Shown here: piece by piece, positions 8,028 through 16,954 of the stretch
How positions within the stretch are numbered: position 1 is the first letter of the stretch
How the letters are laid out: each line of letters starts with the position of its first letter
Assembly: GCA_015228875.1 (NCBI GenBank)
Contig: JADGCS010000008.1
Span: 1-62,050, forward strand
Reading direction: 5' to 3'
Length of the DNA: 62,050 nucleotides
From: Deltaproteobacteria bacterium
GTDB taxonomy: Bacteria > UBA10199 > JADGCS01
Translations under genes and position numbers: made by a program
The notes under the pieces: generated by a model
The model's input: only the letters and a program-made list of their open reading frames with translations
Told to the model about the DNA's origin: nothing
Database searches by the model: none

Positions 8028-9563
8028 ATGAAGATACTCTTTATTTATTCCACAAAAGAAGCCCTGCCTTTTCCAGCGAGGCCGATCAGGTATTGGAATG
8101 ATATCCAGATGGGGATCTCGTATATTTCTTCTTACCTCAAGTCGTGTGGCTTTGCGACGCGGCTCATCGTGTTACCGCACGCAAACTACAGCAGGGTGAT
8201 TGATGCAGACATTGCTTTAGACCCGCCTGACATCGTTTGTTTTACCTCTGTCGCTTCTGAGTTCTATTTTGTGAACAAGATTGCCCGTTACATACGCAAA
8301 AAAATTCCTGATTGTTATATGGTCATCGGCGGGGCACACGCTTCCCTGCAACCAGACGAGGTACTTAAAGGGGCGTTTGATTGTGTGTGTGTGGGTGAGG
8401 GAGAGCTTCCTGTCAGGGAGCTTGCTGCCTTACTGCAACTTGGTCAGAGGCCAGCGCACATACCTCACCCGCGTAACGCGGCAAATTCTACGCGGGGAGA
8501 CACCATGCAGAAATTGATGCCGAAACGCGTAGAAAAGCACTGCGTAGTGCAGAATTTGTGGTTTAAAAATAATGATGCTGTTATCAAAAATGAGACCCGG
8601 GATTTTATGAAGGACCTTGACGCGTTTCCCTTGCCAGACAGGGAGATGTGGCGGCCGTGGGTTGCAGATAACAGCAGGCATGTCATACTTTTAGGCAGGG
8701 GTTGTCCTTTCAATTGCACTTATTGCAGTAATCACAAGCTCAGGGAGATCTCCAAGGGCCAGTACGTGCGTTTAAGGGCGCCGCAAAATATCCTGGTGGA
8801 ACTGCAGCATCTTTGTGATGCGTTTCCCAATATTTCCGAGGTCTATTTTGAGGTAGAAACAATCACAGCCAACGAGAAGTGGGCCCTTGAATTGTGTCGT
8901 TTGCTCACGGCCTTTAATGCAAAAAGGGGGCGCAGGCTTTTATTTGGAACCAATGTGAGGGCTCCACGAAATAAAAGTTTAAGGGGTCTGTTTGACACAT
9001 TTGTCCGCGCGGGTTTTGGTTATATCAACATGGGGATTGAGTCTGGCAGCGAAAATGTCCGCAGGCAGGTGCTGCAGCGCCACGAGAGCAACGAGGACAT
9101 CATCAGGACCTGTGACGAAGCGCATCAGGCAGGGTTAAGGGTAAATGCCTACAATTTGATTGGGCTGCCGGGAGAGACGCCGGATGATTTTAAAGAGACC
9201 ATCAAGATAAACAGAAGATGCCTCCCCGATGCAAATTTTTTGTCAGTTTTTTTCCCTTACCCGGGTACGGGGTTGTATAACACTTGTTTTGAAAGGGGGA
9301 TCGAGTTGGATTCGAGTGATGATGTTATGGAAAGGTATGTCCCTGTTTTAAACTTGCCGGAGTTTTCCAACAGACAGGTAACGCATTACTTCAGGTGGTT
9401 TGATTGGTATGTCTACAGAGGCAGGAGGCCTATCCTTGGTTTGTTATATGCCGCCTTGTACAGGACGATCAGGGCGCATGCCCGGCTTTATAAAATTTAT
9501 CGATTGATGAGTGTGCATCCATTTTTGTATTCCTTGAAGCAAAGGATGCTGAGAACACACTAA
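8028..9563 (+). CDS. B12-binding radical SAM protein with repeat-derived insert
   Basis: A 511-residue protein. An N-terminal cobalamin-binding Rossmann domain (about 1-140, with PDIVCFTSVASEF and VIGGAHASLQPDE) precedes a radical SAM domain with the cluster motif CPFNCTYC in GRGCPFNCTYCSNH (about 224-237) and a C-terminal helical region. Such enzymes do radical methylation or related chemistry on unactivated carbons. Residues about 147-174, exactly between the two domains, are translated from an 84-bp inverted copy of the dispersed module B repeat (8467-8550), a multiple of three, and the frame stays open. The linker position suggests the insertion is tolerated. It lies 3 nt before the next radical SAM gene. 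Confidence 0.87.
   Translation: MKILFIYSTKEALPFPARPIRYWNDIQMGISYISSYLKSCGFATRLIVLPHANYSRVIDADIALDPPDIVCFTSVASEFYFVNKIARYIRKKIPDCYMVIGGAHASLQPDEVLKGAFDCVCVGEGELPVRELAALLQLGQRPAHIPHPRNAANSTRGDTMQKLMPKRVEKHCVVQNLWFKNNDAVIKNETRDFMKDLDAFPLPDREMWRPWVADNSRHVILLGRGCPFNCTYCSNHKLREISKGQYVRLRAPQNILVELQHLCDAFPNISEVYFEVETITANEKWALELCRLLTAFNAKRGRRLLFGTNVRAPRNKSLRGLFDTFVRAGFGYINMGIESGSENVRRQVLQRHESNEDIIRTCDEAHQAGLRVNAYNLIGLPGETPDDFKETIKINRRCLPDANFLSVFFPYPGTGLYNTCFERGIELDSSDDVMERYVPVLNLPEFSNRQVTHYFRWFDWYVYRGRRPILGLLYAALYRTIRAHARLYKIYRLMSVHPFLYSLKQRMLRTH
8467..8550 (-). repeat. Module B repeat inside a coding region
   Basis: Read on the minus strand this matches the module B core (CTACGCGTTTCGGCATCAAT and the GTGTC..CGCGTAG part). 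The terminal hairpin is GCACT-ACGC-AGTGC instead of AACCT-NNNN-AGGTT: a different sequence with an intact stem. Its 84 bp add 28 codons to the radical SAM gene without a frameshift. Confidence 0.85.
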
Positions 9564-9565
9564 TT

Positions 9566-10561
9566 ATGATTGGCTTATTACGTAAAATCATTCCTGCCAA
9601 TTTTAAAAGGGGGCTTATCTATTGTCTTTCCCCTTTATTTGCAAAAATCCGTATCAAAAGGTGGAAAGGCCTGCCCCAACTGGTTATTATTGAAAACACC
9701 AACAAGTGTAATGCGCGGTGTATTATCTGTCCCAACGACAAAATGAGGCGTGAAAAGGGCATCATGACATTCGACCTTTACAAGCACGTCATTCATGAAT
9801 GCGTCTTGTCGCACATCGACAGAATAGTCCTCGCGGGGACAGGGGAACCATTCATAGACCCACAGATCATTGAGAAGATAAAATACGCCAAAGAAAATGG
9901 CATTAAAGAGGTTGGTGTTTTTACCAATGTGAGTCTTCTCAATAACAGGATCCAGGATCATTTGCTTTCCTGCGGTGTGGATACAGTGTGTCTGAGCATC
10001 GATGGATTTACGCAGGAGACTTATGAGCGTGTCAGAAGGGATCTTGCCTTTGATCGGGTAAAAAACAACACACTGGGTTTGTTAAATAAAAGAAGGCAGC
10101 TTGGACTTAAAAAACCCTATGTGGTGGTTGTGGCATTTGATCTATCCGAGACGCAGGGTCGTTTAAACTCAAATGAGTTTTACAGGGAGCTTAATCAATT
10201 GAGTGACAGGGTGATCGTGACAAAACCTTATGGGCTGCATAGCTGGTCTGGTGGGGTGGAGGGCATTGCTGCTGTGCCTTATACAAATGTTAAACAGCCA
10301 TGCAGGAGGCTATGGGATTCGTTCTCGGTGTTGTGGAATGGTGATTGCTCCTTGTGCTGTGTGGATTACGAGGGGAGTTTTCTTCTGGGCAATATTAATG
10401 AGCAGTCCATCCCTGATATGTTTAACAGCAAAAAAATTGACGAGGTCAGGAGGCACCACATGCGTTGCGCCTTTGATAAGGTCCAACTCTGCGAAAAGTG
10501 CTACGAAAGACCTCCGTGGGTTCAAAAAAATTTTGAGAGAACATTGGATTTATTTGAATGA
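9566..10561 (+). CDS. Radical SAM/SPASM domain protein
   Basis: A 331-residue enzyme. The N-terminal radical SAM motif CNARCIIC (residues 49-56, CxxxCxxC) is followed by the AGTGEPFIDP strand. The C-terminal SPASM-type domain has CRRLWDSFSVLWNGDCSLCC and CAFDKVQLCEKC, expected to bind auxiliary iron-sulfur clusters. SPASM enzymes modify peptides or, in polysaccharide loci, sugars. It follows the B12 radical SAM gene by 2 nt and overlaps the GT2 gene by ATGA (10558-10561), so these genes form one operon. Two radical SAM enzymes in tandem suggest an uncommon modification of the glycan or of a carrier-linked intermediate. Confidence 0.87.
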   Translation: MIGLLRKIIPANFKRGLIYCLSPLFAKIRIKRWKGLPQLVIIENTNKCNARCIICPNDKMRREKGIMTFDLYKHVIHECVLSHIDRIVLAGTGEPFIDPQIIEKIKYAKENGIKEVGVFTNVSLLNNRIQDHLLSCGVDTVCLSIDGFTQETYERVRRDLAFDRVKNNTLGLLNKRRQLGLKKPYVVVVAFDLSETQGRLNSNEFYRELNQLSDRVIVTKPYGLHSWSGGVEGIAAVPYTNVKQPCRRLWDSFSVLWNGDCSLCCVDYEGSFLLGNINEQSIPDMFNSKKIDEVRRHHMRCAFDKVQLCEKCYERPPWVQKNFERTLDLFE

Positions 10562-11373
10562 TCAGCATTATCATACCAACTTATAATTCCGAAAAGTCCA
10601 TCCATGATTGCCTTAAGAGTGTGCTTGATCAGACGTTTGCCGACTGGGAGATCATTGTTGTTGATGATGGTTCTCATGATCTCACAAGATCAATCATAGA
10701 GTCGTTTGGAAAAAAAAACGGATTAAATAACAGATTGGTCACTCATTATTTTAAAAAAAACAGGGGTGCCTCTGCTGCCAGAAACAAGGGGATTCGGCTT
10801 GCCACAGGTGATTATATTGCTTTTCTGGACAGCGATGATGTCTGGTATCCGAAAAAACTCGAGACTGTCATGGCCATCTTGAGTGGCGATAACACGGTGG
10901 ATCTTGTCTGCCACAATGAAAACATGGTTGTGAACCGCAAAATAATAAAAGAGTTGTATTATTCGAGGACGCTCAAAGATATTAACAGCAGCCCACCCCA
11001 AAAAATATTTCGCACACTGATTGGTAAAAACTTTTTGTCACCGTCGGCCGTGACAATAAAAAAAACATGTCTTGTTGAGCATCCATTTGACGAGGGTCTT
11101 ATGGTGGCGGAGGATTATGATTTGTGGCTGAGACTTTCACGGCGGTATCGTTTTTATTTTCTGGATGCATTTTTGGGTGAGTTTAAGGCTGATAATCCCC
11201 TGTCATTGAGCAACAGGGCGGCTTACAAGTGTATGTTTGAGTGCCTTTTAAAAGTCATCAGTAAACAAAAAAACCAAATGAGTGCGTTTGCATATTACAA
11301 AAGGATCATTTTTTGTTATCTCTTTCTATTCAAAAACGACCTGACGGTTTTGTTGAGGGGCAGGGGGTGTTAG
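10558..11373 (+). CDS. Glycosyltransferase family 2
   Basis: A 271-residue GT-A glycosyltransferase. SIIIPTYNSEKSIHDCLKSVL and IIVVDDGSHD form the nucleotide-binding half, NRGASAARNKG follows, and FLDSDDVW carries the metal-binding DxD. The later segment AEDYDLWLRLSRRY is also typical. It transfers a sugar to the glycan under assembly at the inner membrane. The start overlaps the SPASM gene (ATGA), and its TAG stop shares a base with the GTG start of the next gene, so translational coupling is likely. Confidence 0.9.
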   Translation: MISIIIPTYNSEKSIHDCLKSVLDQTFADWEIIVVDDGSHDLTRSIIESFGKKNGLNNRLVTHYFKKNRGASAARNKGIRLATGDYIAFLDSDDVWYPKKLETVMAILSGDNTVDLVCHNENMVVNRKIIKELYYSRTLKDINSSPPQKIFRTLIGKNFLSPSAVTIKKTCLVEHPFDEGLMVAEDYDLWLRLSRRYRFYFLDAFLGEFKADNPLSLSNRAAYKCMFECLLKVISKQKNQMSAFAYYKRIIFCYLFLFKNDLTVLLRGRGC

Positions 11374-12149
11374 TGGGTACCAGAAGGCTTATATCAAGAG
11401 GTGTGTCGCAGTTGGTTTCAAGGGTTGCTTATACACACCGGCCCAGACGAGGATATAGAATACTCATGTATCATGCCGTTGGGACGCGGGTAAAAGGGGA
11501 TTTCAGGGGGATTTTTTCGGTGACTCCTGATGAGTTTAAACAGCAGATGGAGTATTTATCACAGCACGCGTTCATCAAGATGACCAGCCTTGAACTGGGT
11601 TTGATGGATCCCGCGCCCTGCAGGGTTTCTCTTACTTTTGACGACGGTTACAGGGATATCTTGCCTGTGGCTGAAAAAATACTTGTTCCCATGGGGATTC
11701 CTTTTGTGCTGTTCATCACAAAGTCATATGCTCAACGCACTGGTCCTGAATACCTGAGCAAGGACGCGATCAGGGAGATCTCGAGACTTGCGCAAGTGAC
11801 TATTGGCGCGCATGGAGCAACTCACAAGAGATTAACGGAATGTAGCGACCAGGAACTGGTAACGGAGTTAAAAACCAGTCGTGAGTTCCTGGAAGATGTG
11901 ATTTCCAAACCAGTCAGGATCATGGCCTATCCGCATGGGGCTGTTAACGAACGAGTCGTGCAGGCGGTTGTGCGGGCTGGTTATTCCATTGCCGTATCGA
12001 CCAGGGCAGGGATCAACAATAGCGCAAGCCACTTGATGAAACTCAAACGGACAGAGATCAGCGGGCTTGATGATCTGGCAGATTTTAAAATGAAGATCTT
12101 CGGGGCATGGGATTGGTATGGGGTCAAATCCTGGGTCTGTAAAACCTAG
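11373..12149 (+). CDS. Polysaccharide deacetylase (NodB homology domain)
   Basis: A 258-residue CE4-family deacetylase. Motif 1 is LTFDDGYRD (catalytic base and metal Asp), motif 2 is HGATH (H-x3-H metal ligands), and motif 3 is the AYPHGAVNE segment. It removes acetyl groups from N-acetylated sugars in the polymer or its precursor. GTG 11373 is chosen: it overlaps the GT2 stop and follows a strong GAGGGGCAGGGG region. ATG 11313 would overlap GT2 by 61 nt, and GTG 11367 is an alternative. The TAG stop falls inside the first hairpin of a module B repeat, so the C terminus is set by that repeat. Confidence 0.83.
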   Translation: MGTRRLISRGVSQLVSRVAYTHRPRRGYRILMYHAVGTRVKGDFRGIFSVTPDEFKQQMEYLSQHAFIKMTSLELGLMDPAPCRVSLTFDDGYRDILPVAEKILVPMGIPFVLFITKSYAQRTGPEYLSKDAIREISRLAQVTIGAHGATHKRLTECSDQELVTELKTSREFLEDVISKPVRIMAYPHGAVNERVVQAVVRAGYSIAVSTRAGINNSASHLMKLKRTEISGLDDLADFKMKIFGAWDWYGVKSWVCKT

Positions 12150-12293
12150 GAAGGTTTTTTTTACGCGTTTCGGCAACAATTTCTGCGCGGTGTTCGCCCG
12201 CGTAGGATTTTCGGCTTTATGCGGGTTGTGGATTGACGATACCGTTTGATATGTTGTAGCCCTTCGGGGCATCAAAGCCAAGTGAGTAACTTG
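12142..12293 (+). repeat. Module B repeat with partial A end
   Basis: Starts with AACCTAGGAAGGTTTTTTT, a 5-bp stem followed by a T-run and so terminator-like, and continues through CGCGTTTCGGC to GGCTTTATGCGGG (to about 12230). After a divergent middle with a GCCC-TTCG-GGGC hairpin it ends in the module A tail AAGTGAGTAACTTG. It supplies the stop codon of the deacetylase gene and precedes the mannose-1-phosphate guanylyltransferase gene by 17 nt. Confidence 0.82.
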
Positions 12294-12310
12294 TATTTGA
12301 GAAATGAGAA

Positions 12311-13393
12311 ATGGGTATGATGGATTGTACAGTTATCTTGTTGGCGGGGGGCTCTGGGACGCGTCTTTGGCCACTTTCCCGCAGGGTTAAACCCAAACAG
12401 GTCATTGCCCTTGATGGGGATGAGTCCCTGTTGCAGGTGACGGCAAAAAGACTATTGCGGCATATCGATCCTGCGCGGGTTGTGACAATGACTCACCAGG
12501 ATCAGGCGTCTCTGGTCTTGGAACATCTTGGTCATGTGGCACCCGATCTTTGCAGTCATGTGCTTTCCGAGCCGGTTGCAAAAAACACCCTGCCGGCCAT
12601 TGCTTGGGCCGTTGCAAAGATCCATCAAGACGATCCTGATGCGGTTGTCGGTGTTTTTCCATCAGACCATCTCATTGCGGACGAGCGGGAATTTACAGAG
12701 GCGTTTAATCTGTCGGTCGAGGTTGCAAAGAGAGGTTATGTGACACTCTTCGGGATCACAGCTGATTCGCCCTCTGTGGAATACGGTTACATTCAGGCAA
12801 AAAGCGACGTGGCGGGTTTTGACAGCGGGAGGGTCAAGGCGGTCAATCGTTTTGTCGAAAAACCAGATGCAGAGACTGCAAAAAGGTATCTCTCTGAGGG
12901 CGGTTATTACTGGAATAGCGGGATGTTTGTCTTTAAGGCCGCTGTTTTTCTATCACTGTTGCAGAAATACCAACCCCAAATTTACGGGATTGCGTTACAA
13001 CTAGCACAGACTGGTAGCTGTGCGGGCGATATTAAATTGTACGAGCAATTTCCAAGCATTTCTATCGATTATGGACTCATGGAACACGTAAACAATGCAG
13101 TCGTGATCCCTGTGAGCATGGGATGGAGTGATCTTGGGGGGTGGGGGGCCGTCTATAGGTATCTTGACAAGGATATTAAAGGTAATGTCACAAAGGGTGA
13201 GACGCTTGTGGTGGACAGCGATCGCAGTATCATCTGGAACGATCAAGAGGGAGAAATGATTGTGGCCTACGGTATTAAGGACCTTGTTATTGTGCGATCT
13301 CAAGGTGTTACCTTGGTGTGCCCGCGTGATAAGGTGGCAGAAATCGGGGGGCTCACAAAGAGAGTTGCACAACGGGCAGAACGGCTTGTCTAG
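12311..13393 (+). CDS. manC: Mannose-1-phosphate guanylyltransferase
   Basis: A 360-residue nucleotidyltransferase that makes GDP-mannose from mannose-1-phosphate and GTP. The signature LLAGGSGTRLWPLSRRVKPKQ begins near residue 10, FPSDHLIAD is the metal/nucleotide loop, and FVEKPD and YYWNSGMFVFK complete the active site. The length corresponds to the transferase domain only; the C-terminal phosphomannose isomerase domain of bifunctional ManC is absent. It provides a GDP-sugar donor for the surrounding glycosyltransferases. ATG 12311 or 12317; no strong ribosome-binding site because a repeat ends shortly upstream. Confidence 0.9.
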   Translation: MGMMDCTVILLAGGSGTRLWPLSRRVKPKQVIALDGDESLLQVTAKRLLRHIDPARVVTMTHQDQASLVLEHLGHVAPDLCSHVLSEPVAKNTLPAIAWAVAKIHQDDPDAVVGVFPSDHLIADEREFTEAFNLSVEVAKRGYVTLFGITADSPSVEYGYIQAKSDVAGFDSGRVKAVNRFVEKPDAETAKRYLSEGGYYWNSGMFVFKAAVFLSLLQKYQPQIYGIALQLAQTGSCAGDIKLYEQFPSISIDYGLMEHVNNAVVIPVSMGWSDLGGWGAVYRYLDKDIKGNVTKGETLVVDSDRSIIWNDQEGEMIVAYGIKDLVIVRSQGVTLVCPRDKVAEIGGLTKRVAQRAERLV

Positions 13394-13507
13394 CCTCTTA
13401 CTTGCTGAAATTGATGAGTAAATTATTTTTTTCTTGTCTTCGACGGATGTTTGTTATACGACACACGGGTCCTGTTTTTTTTGTGGCATTGTTGTTTAAT
13501 AAATGAT

Positions 13508-13560
13508 AAACACCTTGCGCTTTGTTTGTGACAATGATCAAGCAAAGATGCTGGGTGTTT
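13508..13560 (+). promoter_or_regulatory. Two-stem hairpin in the leader of the tviB-like gene
   Basis: AAACACC (13508-13514) pairs with GGTGTTT (13554-13560), and inside it CTTTGTTT (13520-13527) pairs with AAGCAAAG (13540-13547) with one wobble. It sits 46 nt before the tviB-like start in a 213-nt gap. It may be a leader structure or an operator; no known riboswitch is recognised. Confidence 0.4.
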
Positions 13561-13606
13561 TATGGTATCAAAGTGAGAATAAAAAAATTATAAAGGAAAA
13601 AAGAAT

Positions 13607-14902
13607 ATGTTAGTTAAAGACAGAATTGTATCAGTAATTGGTTTAGGTTATGTTGGGCTTCCTGTGGCGGTGGCATTTGGCAGGGTGTGCGAGACCATTG
13701 GTTTTGATCTCAATCCGCGTCGTGTTATGGAGCTCGTTGAAGGTTTGGACAAAACCAACGAGGTGAGATCCGAAGATTTAAAATCGTCAAAGGTCTTTTT
13801 TACAAACAAAGAGAGCCATCTTGCAAAGGCCAATTTTCATATTGTAGCGGTGCCCACGCCTATCACAGAGGCTAATCAACCGGATTTGACGCCCTTGCTG
13901 GGTGCTACGGAGACAGCGGGCAGGGTTCTTAAAAAAGGTGATATCGTTGTTTACGAATCTACGGTCTATCCCGGTGTCACCGAGGATGAGTGCGTGCCTC
14001 TGTTAGAGAAAATTTCGGGGTTGAAAAATGGGATTGATTTCAAGGTGGGGTATAGTCCCGAGAGAATCAACCCGGGCGATAAAAAGAGAACCCTTGAGAA
14101 TGTGATGAAGGTTGTGTCCGGCCAAGATGCAGAGTCGCTCGAGGTCGTCGCCAACATGTATGGTGCGATCATCAAGGCGGGTGTGCACAGGGCCTCGTCG
14201 ATCAAGGTGGCAGAGGCTGCAAAAATTATCGAAAACACACAGAGGGATCTTAACATTTCACTGATGAATGAGCTTTCGATTATCTTTGACCGCATGGGTA
14301 TCGACACCAACGAGGTCATCGAGGCCGCTGCAACAAAGTGGAATTTTCTCCCCTTTAGACCCGGTCTTGTTGGCGGGCACTGCATTGGGGTTGACCCTTA
14401 TTATCTTACCCACAAGGCAGAGAGGCTGGGTTATCACCCCGAGGTTATTCTCGCGGGCAGGCGTATCAACGACAACATGGGCAAACACATAGCCAATCAG
14501 GCGGTGAAGCTCATGGTGCAGGCGGGACAAAACAATATTCTTGGCAGCACGGCAACCATACTGGGACTTACCTTTAAAGAGGACTGTCCCGATATCAGAA
14601 ACACCAAGGTCATGGATATCATCAACGAACTCAGAGATTACGGGATTCAGGTGCAGGTACACGATCCCTGCGCTGACGTCGAAGAAACCAAAAGGGTCTA
14701 CGGGATTGACCTTGTGGATTTTGAAAAACTGGGCCACTCATCAACGATCATTGTTGCTGTTGCCCACAAGTTTTATAAGGATCTCTCAATCAGGGACTTT
14801 AAACACATCTCACTCAACGGGCACACCGTTTTTATTGATGTCAAGGGGATCTATCCTCAGGACGAGATGAGGCACGCCGGATTCAAGTTGTGGAGGCTGT
14901 GA
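13607..14902 (+). CDS. tviB: UDP-N-acetylhexosamine 6-dehydrogenase (TviB/WbpO type)
   Basis: A 431-residue UDP-sugar dehydrogenase that oxidises UDP-GlcNAc or UDP-GalNAc at C6 to the uronic acid, using two NAD+. The N-terminal Rossmann motif is VIGLGYVGLPVA. The middle domain carries YSPERINPGD, and the catalytic Cys lies in GGHCIGVDPYYL. The C-terminal UDP-binding domain has GLTFKEDCPDIRNTK. It is close in pattern to the Vi-antigen enzyme TviB. AAGGAAAA 8 nt upstream of 13607 is a good ribosome-binding site. It is paired with the epimerase gene downstream, as in Vi antigen and B-band O-antigen loci. Confidence 0.92.
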   Translation: MLVKDRIVSVIGLGYVGLPVAVAFGRVCETIGFDLNPRRVMELVEGLDKTNEVRSEDLKSSKVFFTNKESHLAKANFHIVAVPTPITEANQPDLTPLLGATETAGRVLKKGDIVVYESTVYPGVTEDECVPLLEKISGLKNGIDFKVGYSPERINPGDKKRTLENVMKVVSGQDAESLEVVANMYGAIIKAGVHRASSIKVAEAAKIIENTQRDLNISLMNELSIIFDRMGIDTNEVIEAAATKWNFLPFRPGLVGGHCIGVDPYYLTHKAERLGYHPEVILAGRRINDNMGKHIANQAVKLMVQAGQNNILGSTATILGLTFKEDCPDIRNTKVMDIINELRDYGIQVQVHDPCADVEETKRVYGIDLVDFEKLGHSSTIIVAVAHKFYKDLSIRDFKHISLNGHTVFIDVKGIYPQDEMRHAGFKLWRL

Positions 14903-14989
14903 TTGAGCCAGAACAGCCCCAGGCTGCTCTTTATCAGTGCGCGGTATTTAAAACGGGCCGAAAAAACTAAAAAAACGTAAGGATCATGC

Positions 14990-16021
14990 ATGACCGCTTA
15001 TTTTGATTCCGTGAGGGGGAGGCTTAAGCTTTTGCAGAAAAACTGGCTTGTCACAGGTGTGGCGGGTTTTATCGGTTCCAATCTCTTAGAGGCCCTACTT
15101 AAACTTGATCAGCGGGTTGTTGGCATCGACAACTTTTCAACAGGTAAACAGCAAAACCTTGATGACGTGCGCTCGCAGGTCACAGAAGGTCAGTGGAGAA
15201 ACTTTCGTTTTGTTGAAGGTGACGTGTGTGATTTTACGCAGTGTCTGGCGGTCACCCGTGGCATCGATTACTGCCTCCATCAGGCGGCTTTAGGGTCTGT
15301 CCCAAGGTCCATCGAAGATCCCTTAAAAACAAATCAAAACAACATCACGGGCTCTTTAAATGTGTTTATTGCGGCACGTGATAACAAGGTCAAGAGGACT
15401 GTCTACGCTGCGAGCAGTTCCACCTACGGAGACCACCCGGGGCTTCCCAAGGTCGAGGATCAAATAGGCAGACCCCTCTCACCGTATGCCGTCACCAAGT
15501 ACGTCAACGAACTCTACGCCGATGTGATAGCCAGAACATATGCCACAGAGCTGATTGGCCTGCGGTATTTTAATGTCTTTGGCCGCCGGCAGGACCCAGA
15601 CGGCGCCTATGCGGCGGTGATCCCCAAATGGATCAGCGACATGATCAGGAACAACCCTGTGTTTATCAACGGAGACGGGAGTACCACGCGTGATTTCTGT
15701 TACATCGATAACGTGGTGCAGGCCAATCTGTTGTCTGCACTTACAGATAACAAGGATGCCGTAAACCAGGTTTATAACGTGGCGGTTGGTGAGCGTACTT
15801 CGCTTAATGATCTCTATGAAATGATGCGTTTGGCGCTTACCGCGGATTTTTCACACCTCAAAAATGCCCAGCCGGGGTATCGGGATTTCAGGCTGGGTGA
15901 TGTCCTACACTCTTTGGCGGATATTTCAAAGGCAAAGAGGCTTCTTGGCTATTCACCCACCCACACGATTTCTCGGGGGCTTAACGAGGCCATGGGGTGG
16001 TATGTGCAGAATCTGTCTTGA
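14990..16021 (+). CDS. tviC: UDP-N-acetylglucosamine 4-epimerase (TviC/WbpP type)
   Basis: A 343-residue extended short-chain dehydrogenase/reductase. [16 protein letters not shown] (from about residue 21) binds [19 protein letters not shown] supplies the Ser/Thr, and [14 protein letters not shown] the YxxxK catalytic pair. The sequence follows the TviC/WbpP group, which interconverts UDP-GlcNAc/GalNAc or their uronic acids at C4. AAGGA at 14979-14983 places the start at 14990. With the adjacent TviB-like enzyme it should supply UDP-N-acetylgalactosaminuronic acid, the Vi-antigen building block; whether the polymer resembles Vi is not shown. Confidence 0.9.
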   Translation: MTAYFDSVRGRLKLLQKNWLVTGVAGFIGSNLLEALLKLDQRVVGIDNFSTGKQQNLDDVRSQVTEGQWRNFRFVEGDVCDFTQCLAVTRGIDYCLHQAALGSVPRSIEDPLKTNQNNITGSLNVFIAARDNKVKRTVYAASSSTYGDHPGLPKVEDQIGRPLSPYAVTKYVNELYADVIARTYATELIGLRYFNVFGRRQDPDGAYAAVIPKWISDMIRNNPVFINGDGSTTRDFCYIDNVVQANLLSALTDNKDAVNQVYNVAVGERTSLNDLYEMMRLALTADFSHLKNAQPGYRDFRLGDVLHSLADISKAKRLLGYSPTHTISRGLNEAMGWYVQNLS

Positions 16022-16078
16022 CGGCAAGCCCCATAAAACAATTGCCAAGATCATTGTGACGCATTAGTTCGCGTTGTT

Positions 16079-16354
16079 ATGTTTGCCAGAAAACTTACAC
16101 CTTATCTTGGGTTATTGTTTGGGGCCCTCATCCTTTTAGGAGTGTGGCATTTTTTTGAATACCCCGAGAGACCTTTTACATTCTTTCAACTCATTTTACT
16201 TTATATGGTCTCCGTACTCCCTGGAATGGGGCTGGCCATGTTTCTTGATCCCGCCCCGCAGGCCTTGCGAAAAGAGTTCTTAAAGGAAAACTTTTACGAA
16301 CACCCAGAAGCTGCTGATAAATATCTAAAAAAATGGGAGGAATCATGCAAGTAG
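16079..16354 (+). CDS. Small two-helix membrane protein, hypothetical
   Basis: A 91-residue protein with two hydrophobic segments (about residues 9-25 and 37-58) and a charged C-terminal tail rich in Lys and Glu that probably lies in the cytoplasm. I do not recognise a family. It overlaps the start of the next membrane protein by 10 nt, so the two are likely co-translated. The GGGAGG that serves the downstream gene lies within this one. Its own start at 16079 has no clear ribosome-binding site. Confidence 0.6.
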   Translation: MFARKLTPYLGLLFGALILLGVWHFFEYPERPFTFFQLILLYMVSVLPGMGLAMFLDPAPQALRKEFLKENFYEHPEAADKYLKKWEESCK

Positions 16355-16854
16355 GACATGCGGCGCTGGCTGCCGTGATTGCCTCATACGCACCAGAGAT
16401 CACTGGTGTGACGGGAGGGCCTGTTGTTGAGGCGTTTTCGTGGGAGGCTGTTATTGTGGTTTTTCTCGCCCATTTTTTGCCAAACTTTGATGTGGTACCT
16501 ATCAGACTTGGTCTTGCAAAGGATTCGTTTCATTGCACATGGTCTCACACATTTCTTTTTGCCATTCTTGTGGGTGCGCTCCTTTTGCCCATTAATCCAT
16601 CGTGGTCTTTTCTTGCGTTTGTCAGTCTTATTTTGCATTACCTTGCCGATTCTCCAAGCAGTGTCGGGCTTCCGTTGTTGCTTCCGTTTTCAAAAAAACG
16701 ATTTTCATGCTACCTTTGGGCTGATACGGGGCACTCCGGGTGGTTTTCGTTTAAGGGGACATACATGCAGTCCTGGACATGGTTTTTGGAGGGCGGGATG
16801 TTTCTTGTTTTACTGGTTCGCGCTTATCAGGAAGGAGTCTTTCCGTTTGCCTGA
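16345..16854 (+). CDS. Inner-membrane hydrolase-like protein (YdjM/DUF457-like)
   Basis: A 169-residue polytopic membrane protein with about four hydrophobic segments. It has conserved-looking His/Asp residues: GHAAL near the start, HFLPNFDVVP, TWSHTFLFAI, ILHYLADS and DTGHSGW. This pattern fits the YdjM-like predicted membrane-bound metal-dependent hydrolases, whose substrate is not known. ATG 16345 follows GGGAGG with a 5-nt spacer and is preferred to 16333. It may act with the 91-residue membrane protein it overlaps. A module A repeat follows 14 nt after its stop. Confidence 0.7.
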   Translation: MQVGHAALAAVIASYAPEITGVTGGPVVEAFSWEAVIVVFLAHFLPNFDVVPIRLGLAKDSFHCTWSHTFLFAILVGALLLPINPSWSFLAFVSLILHYLADSPSSVGLPLLLPFSKKRFSCYLWADTGHSGWFSFKGTYMQSWTWFLEGGMFLVLLVRAYQEGVFPFA

Positions 16855-16868
16855 CATAGCGTTCGTGC

Positions 16869-16954
16869 TAGGAATTTCAAAGCAGACAGAGCGCGGGTGC
16901 ATTCCTCGCATGACGGGGAAACTAGAACCGCGTCAATGTCAAGTTGGTAACTTG
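16869..16954 (+). repeat. Module A repeat, copy 2
   Basis: Starts TAGGAATTTCAAAG and ends AAGTTGGTAACTTG. The central stem here is CCTCG-CATGA-CGGGG (one G-T pair), different in sequence from CCTC/GAGG of other copies but still paired. Its last three bases (TTG 16952-16954) are the likely start codon of the GMC oxidoreductase. Confidence 0.83.

Noticed and set aside
16424-16951. N-terminal extension of the GMC oxidoreductase frame
   Set aside because: This stretch runs out of frame through the YdjM-like gene and through a repeat; GMC homology begins only after 16952.
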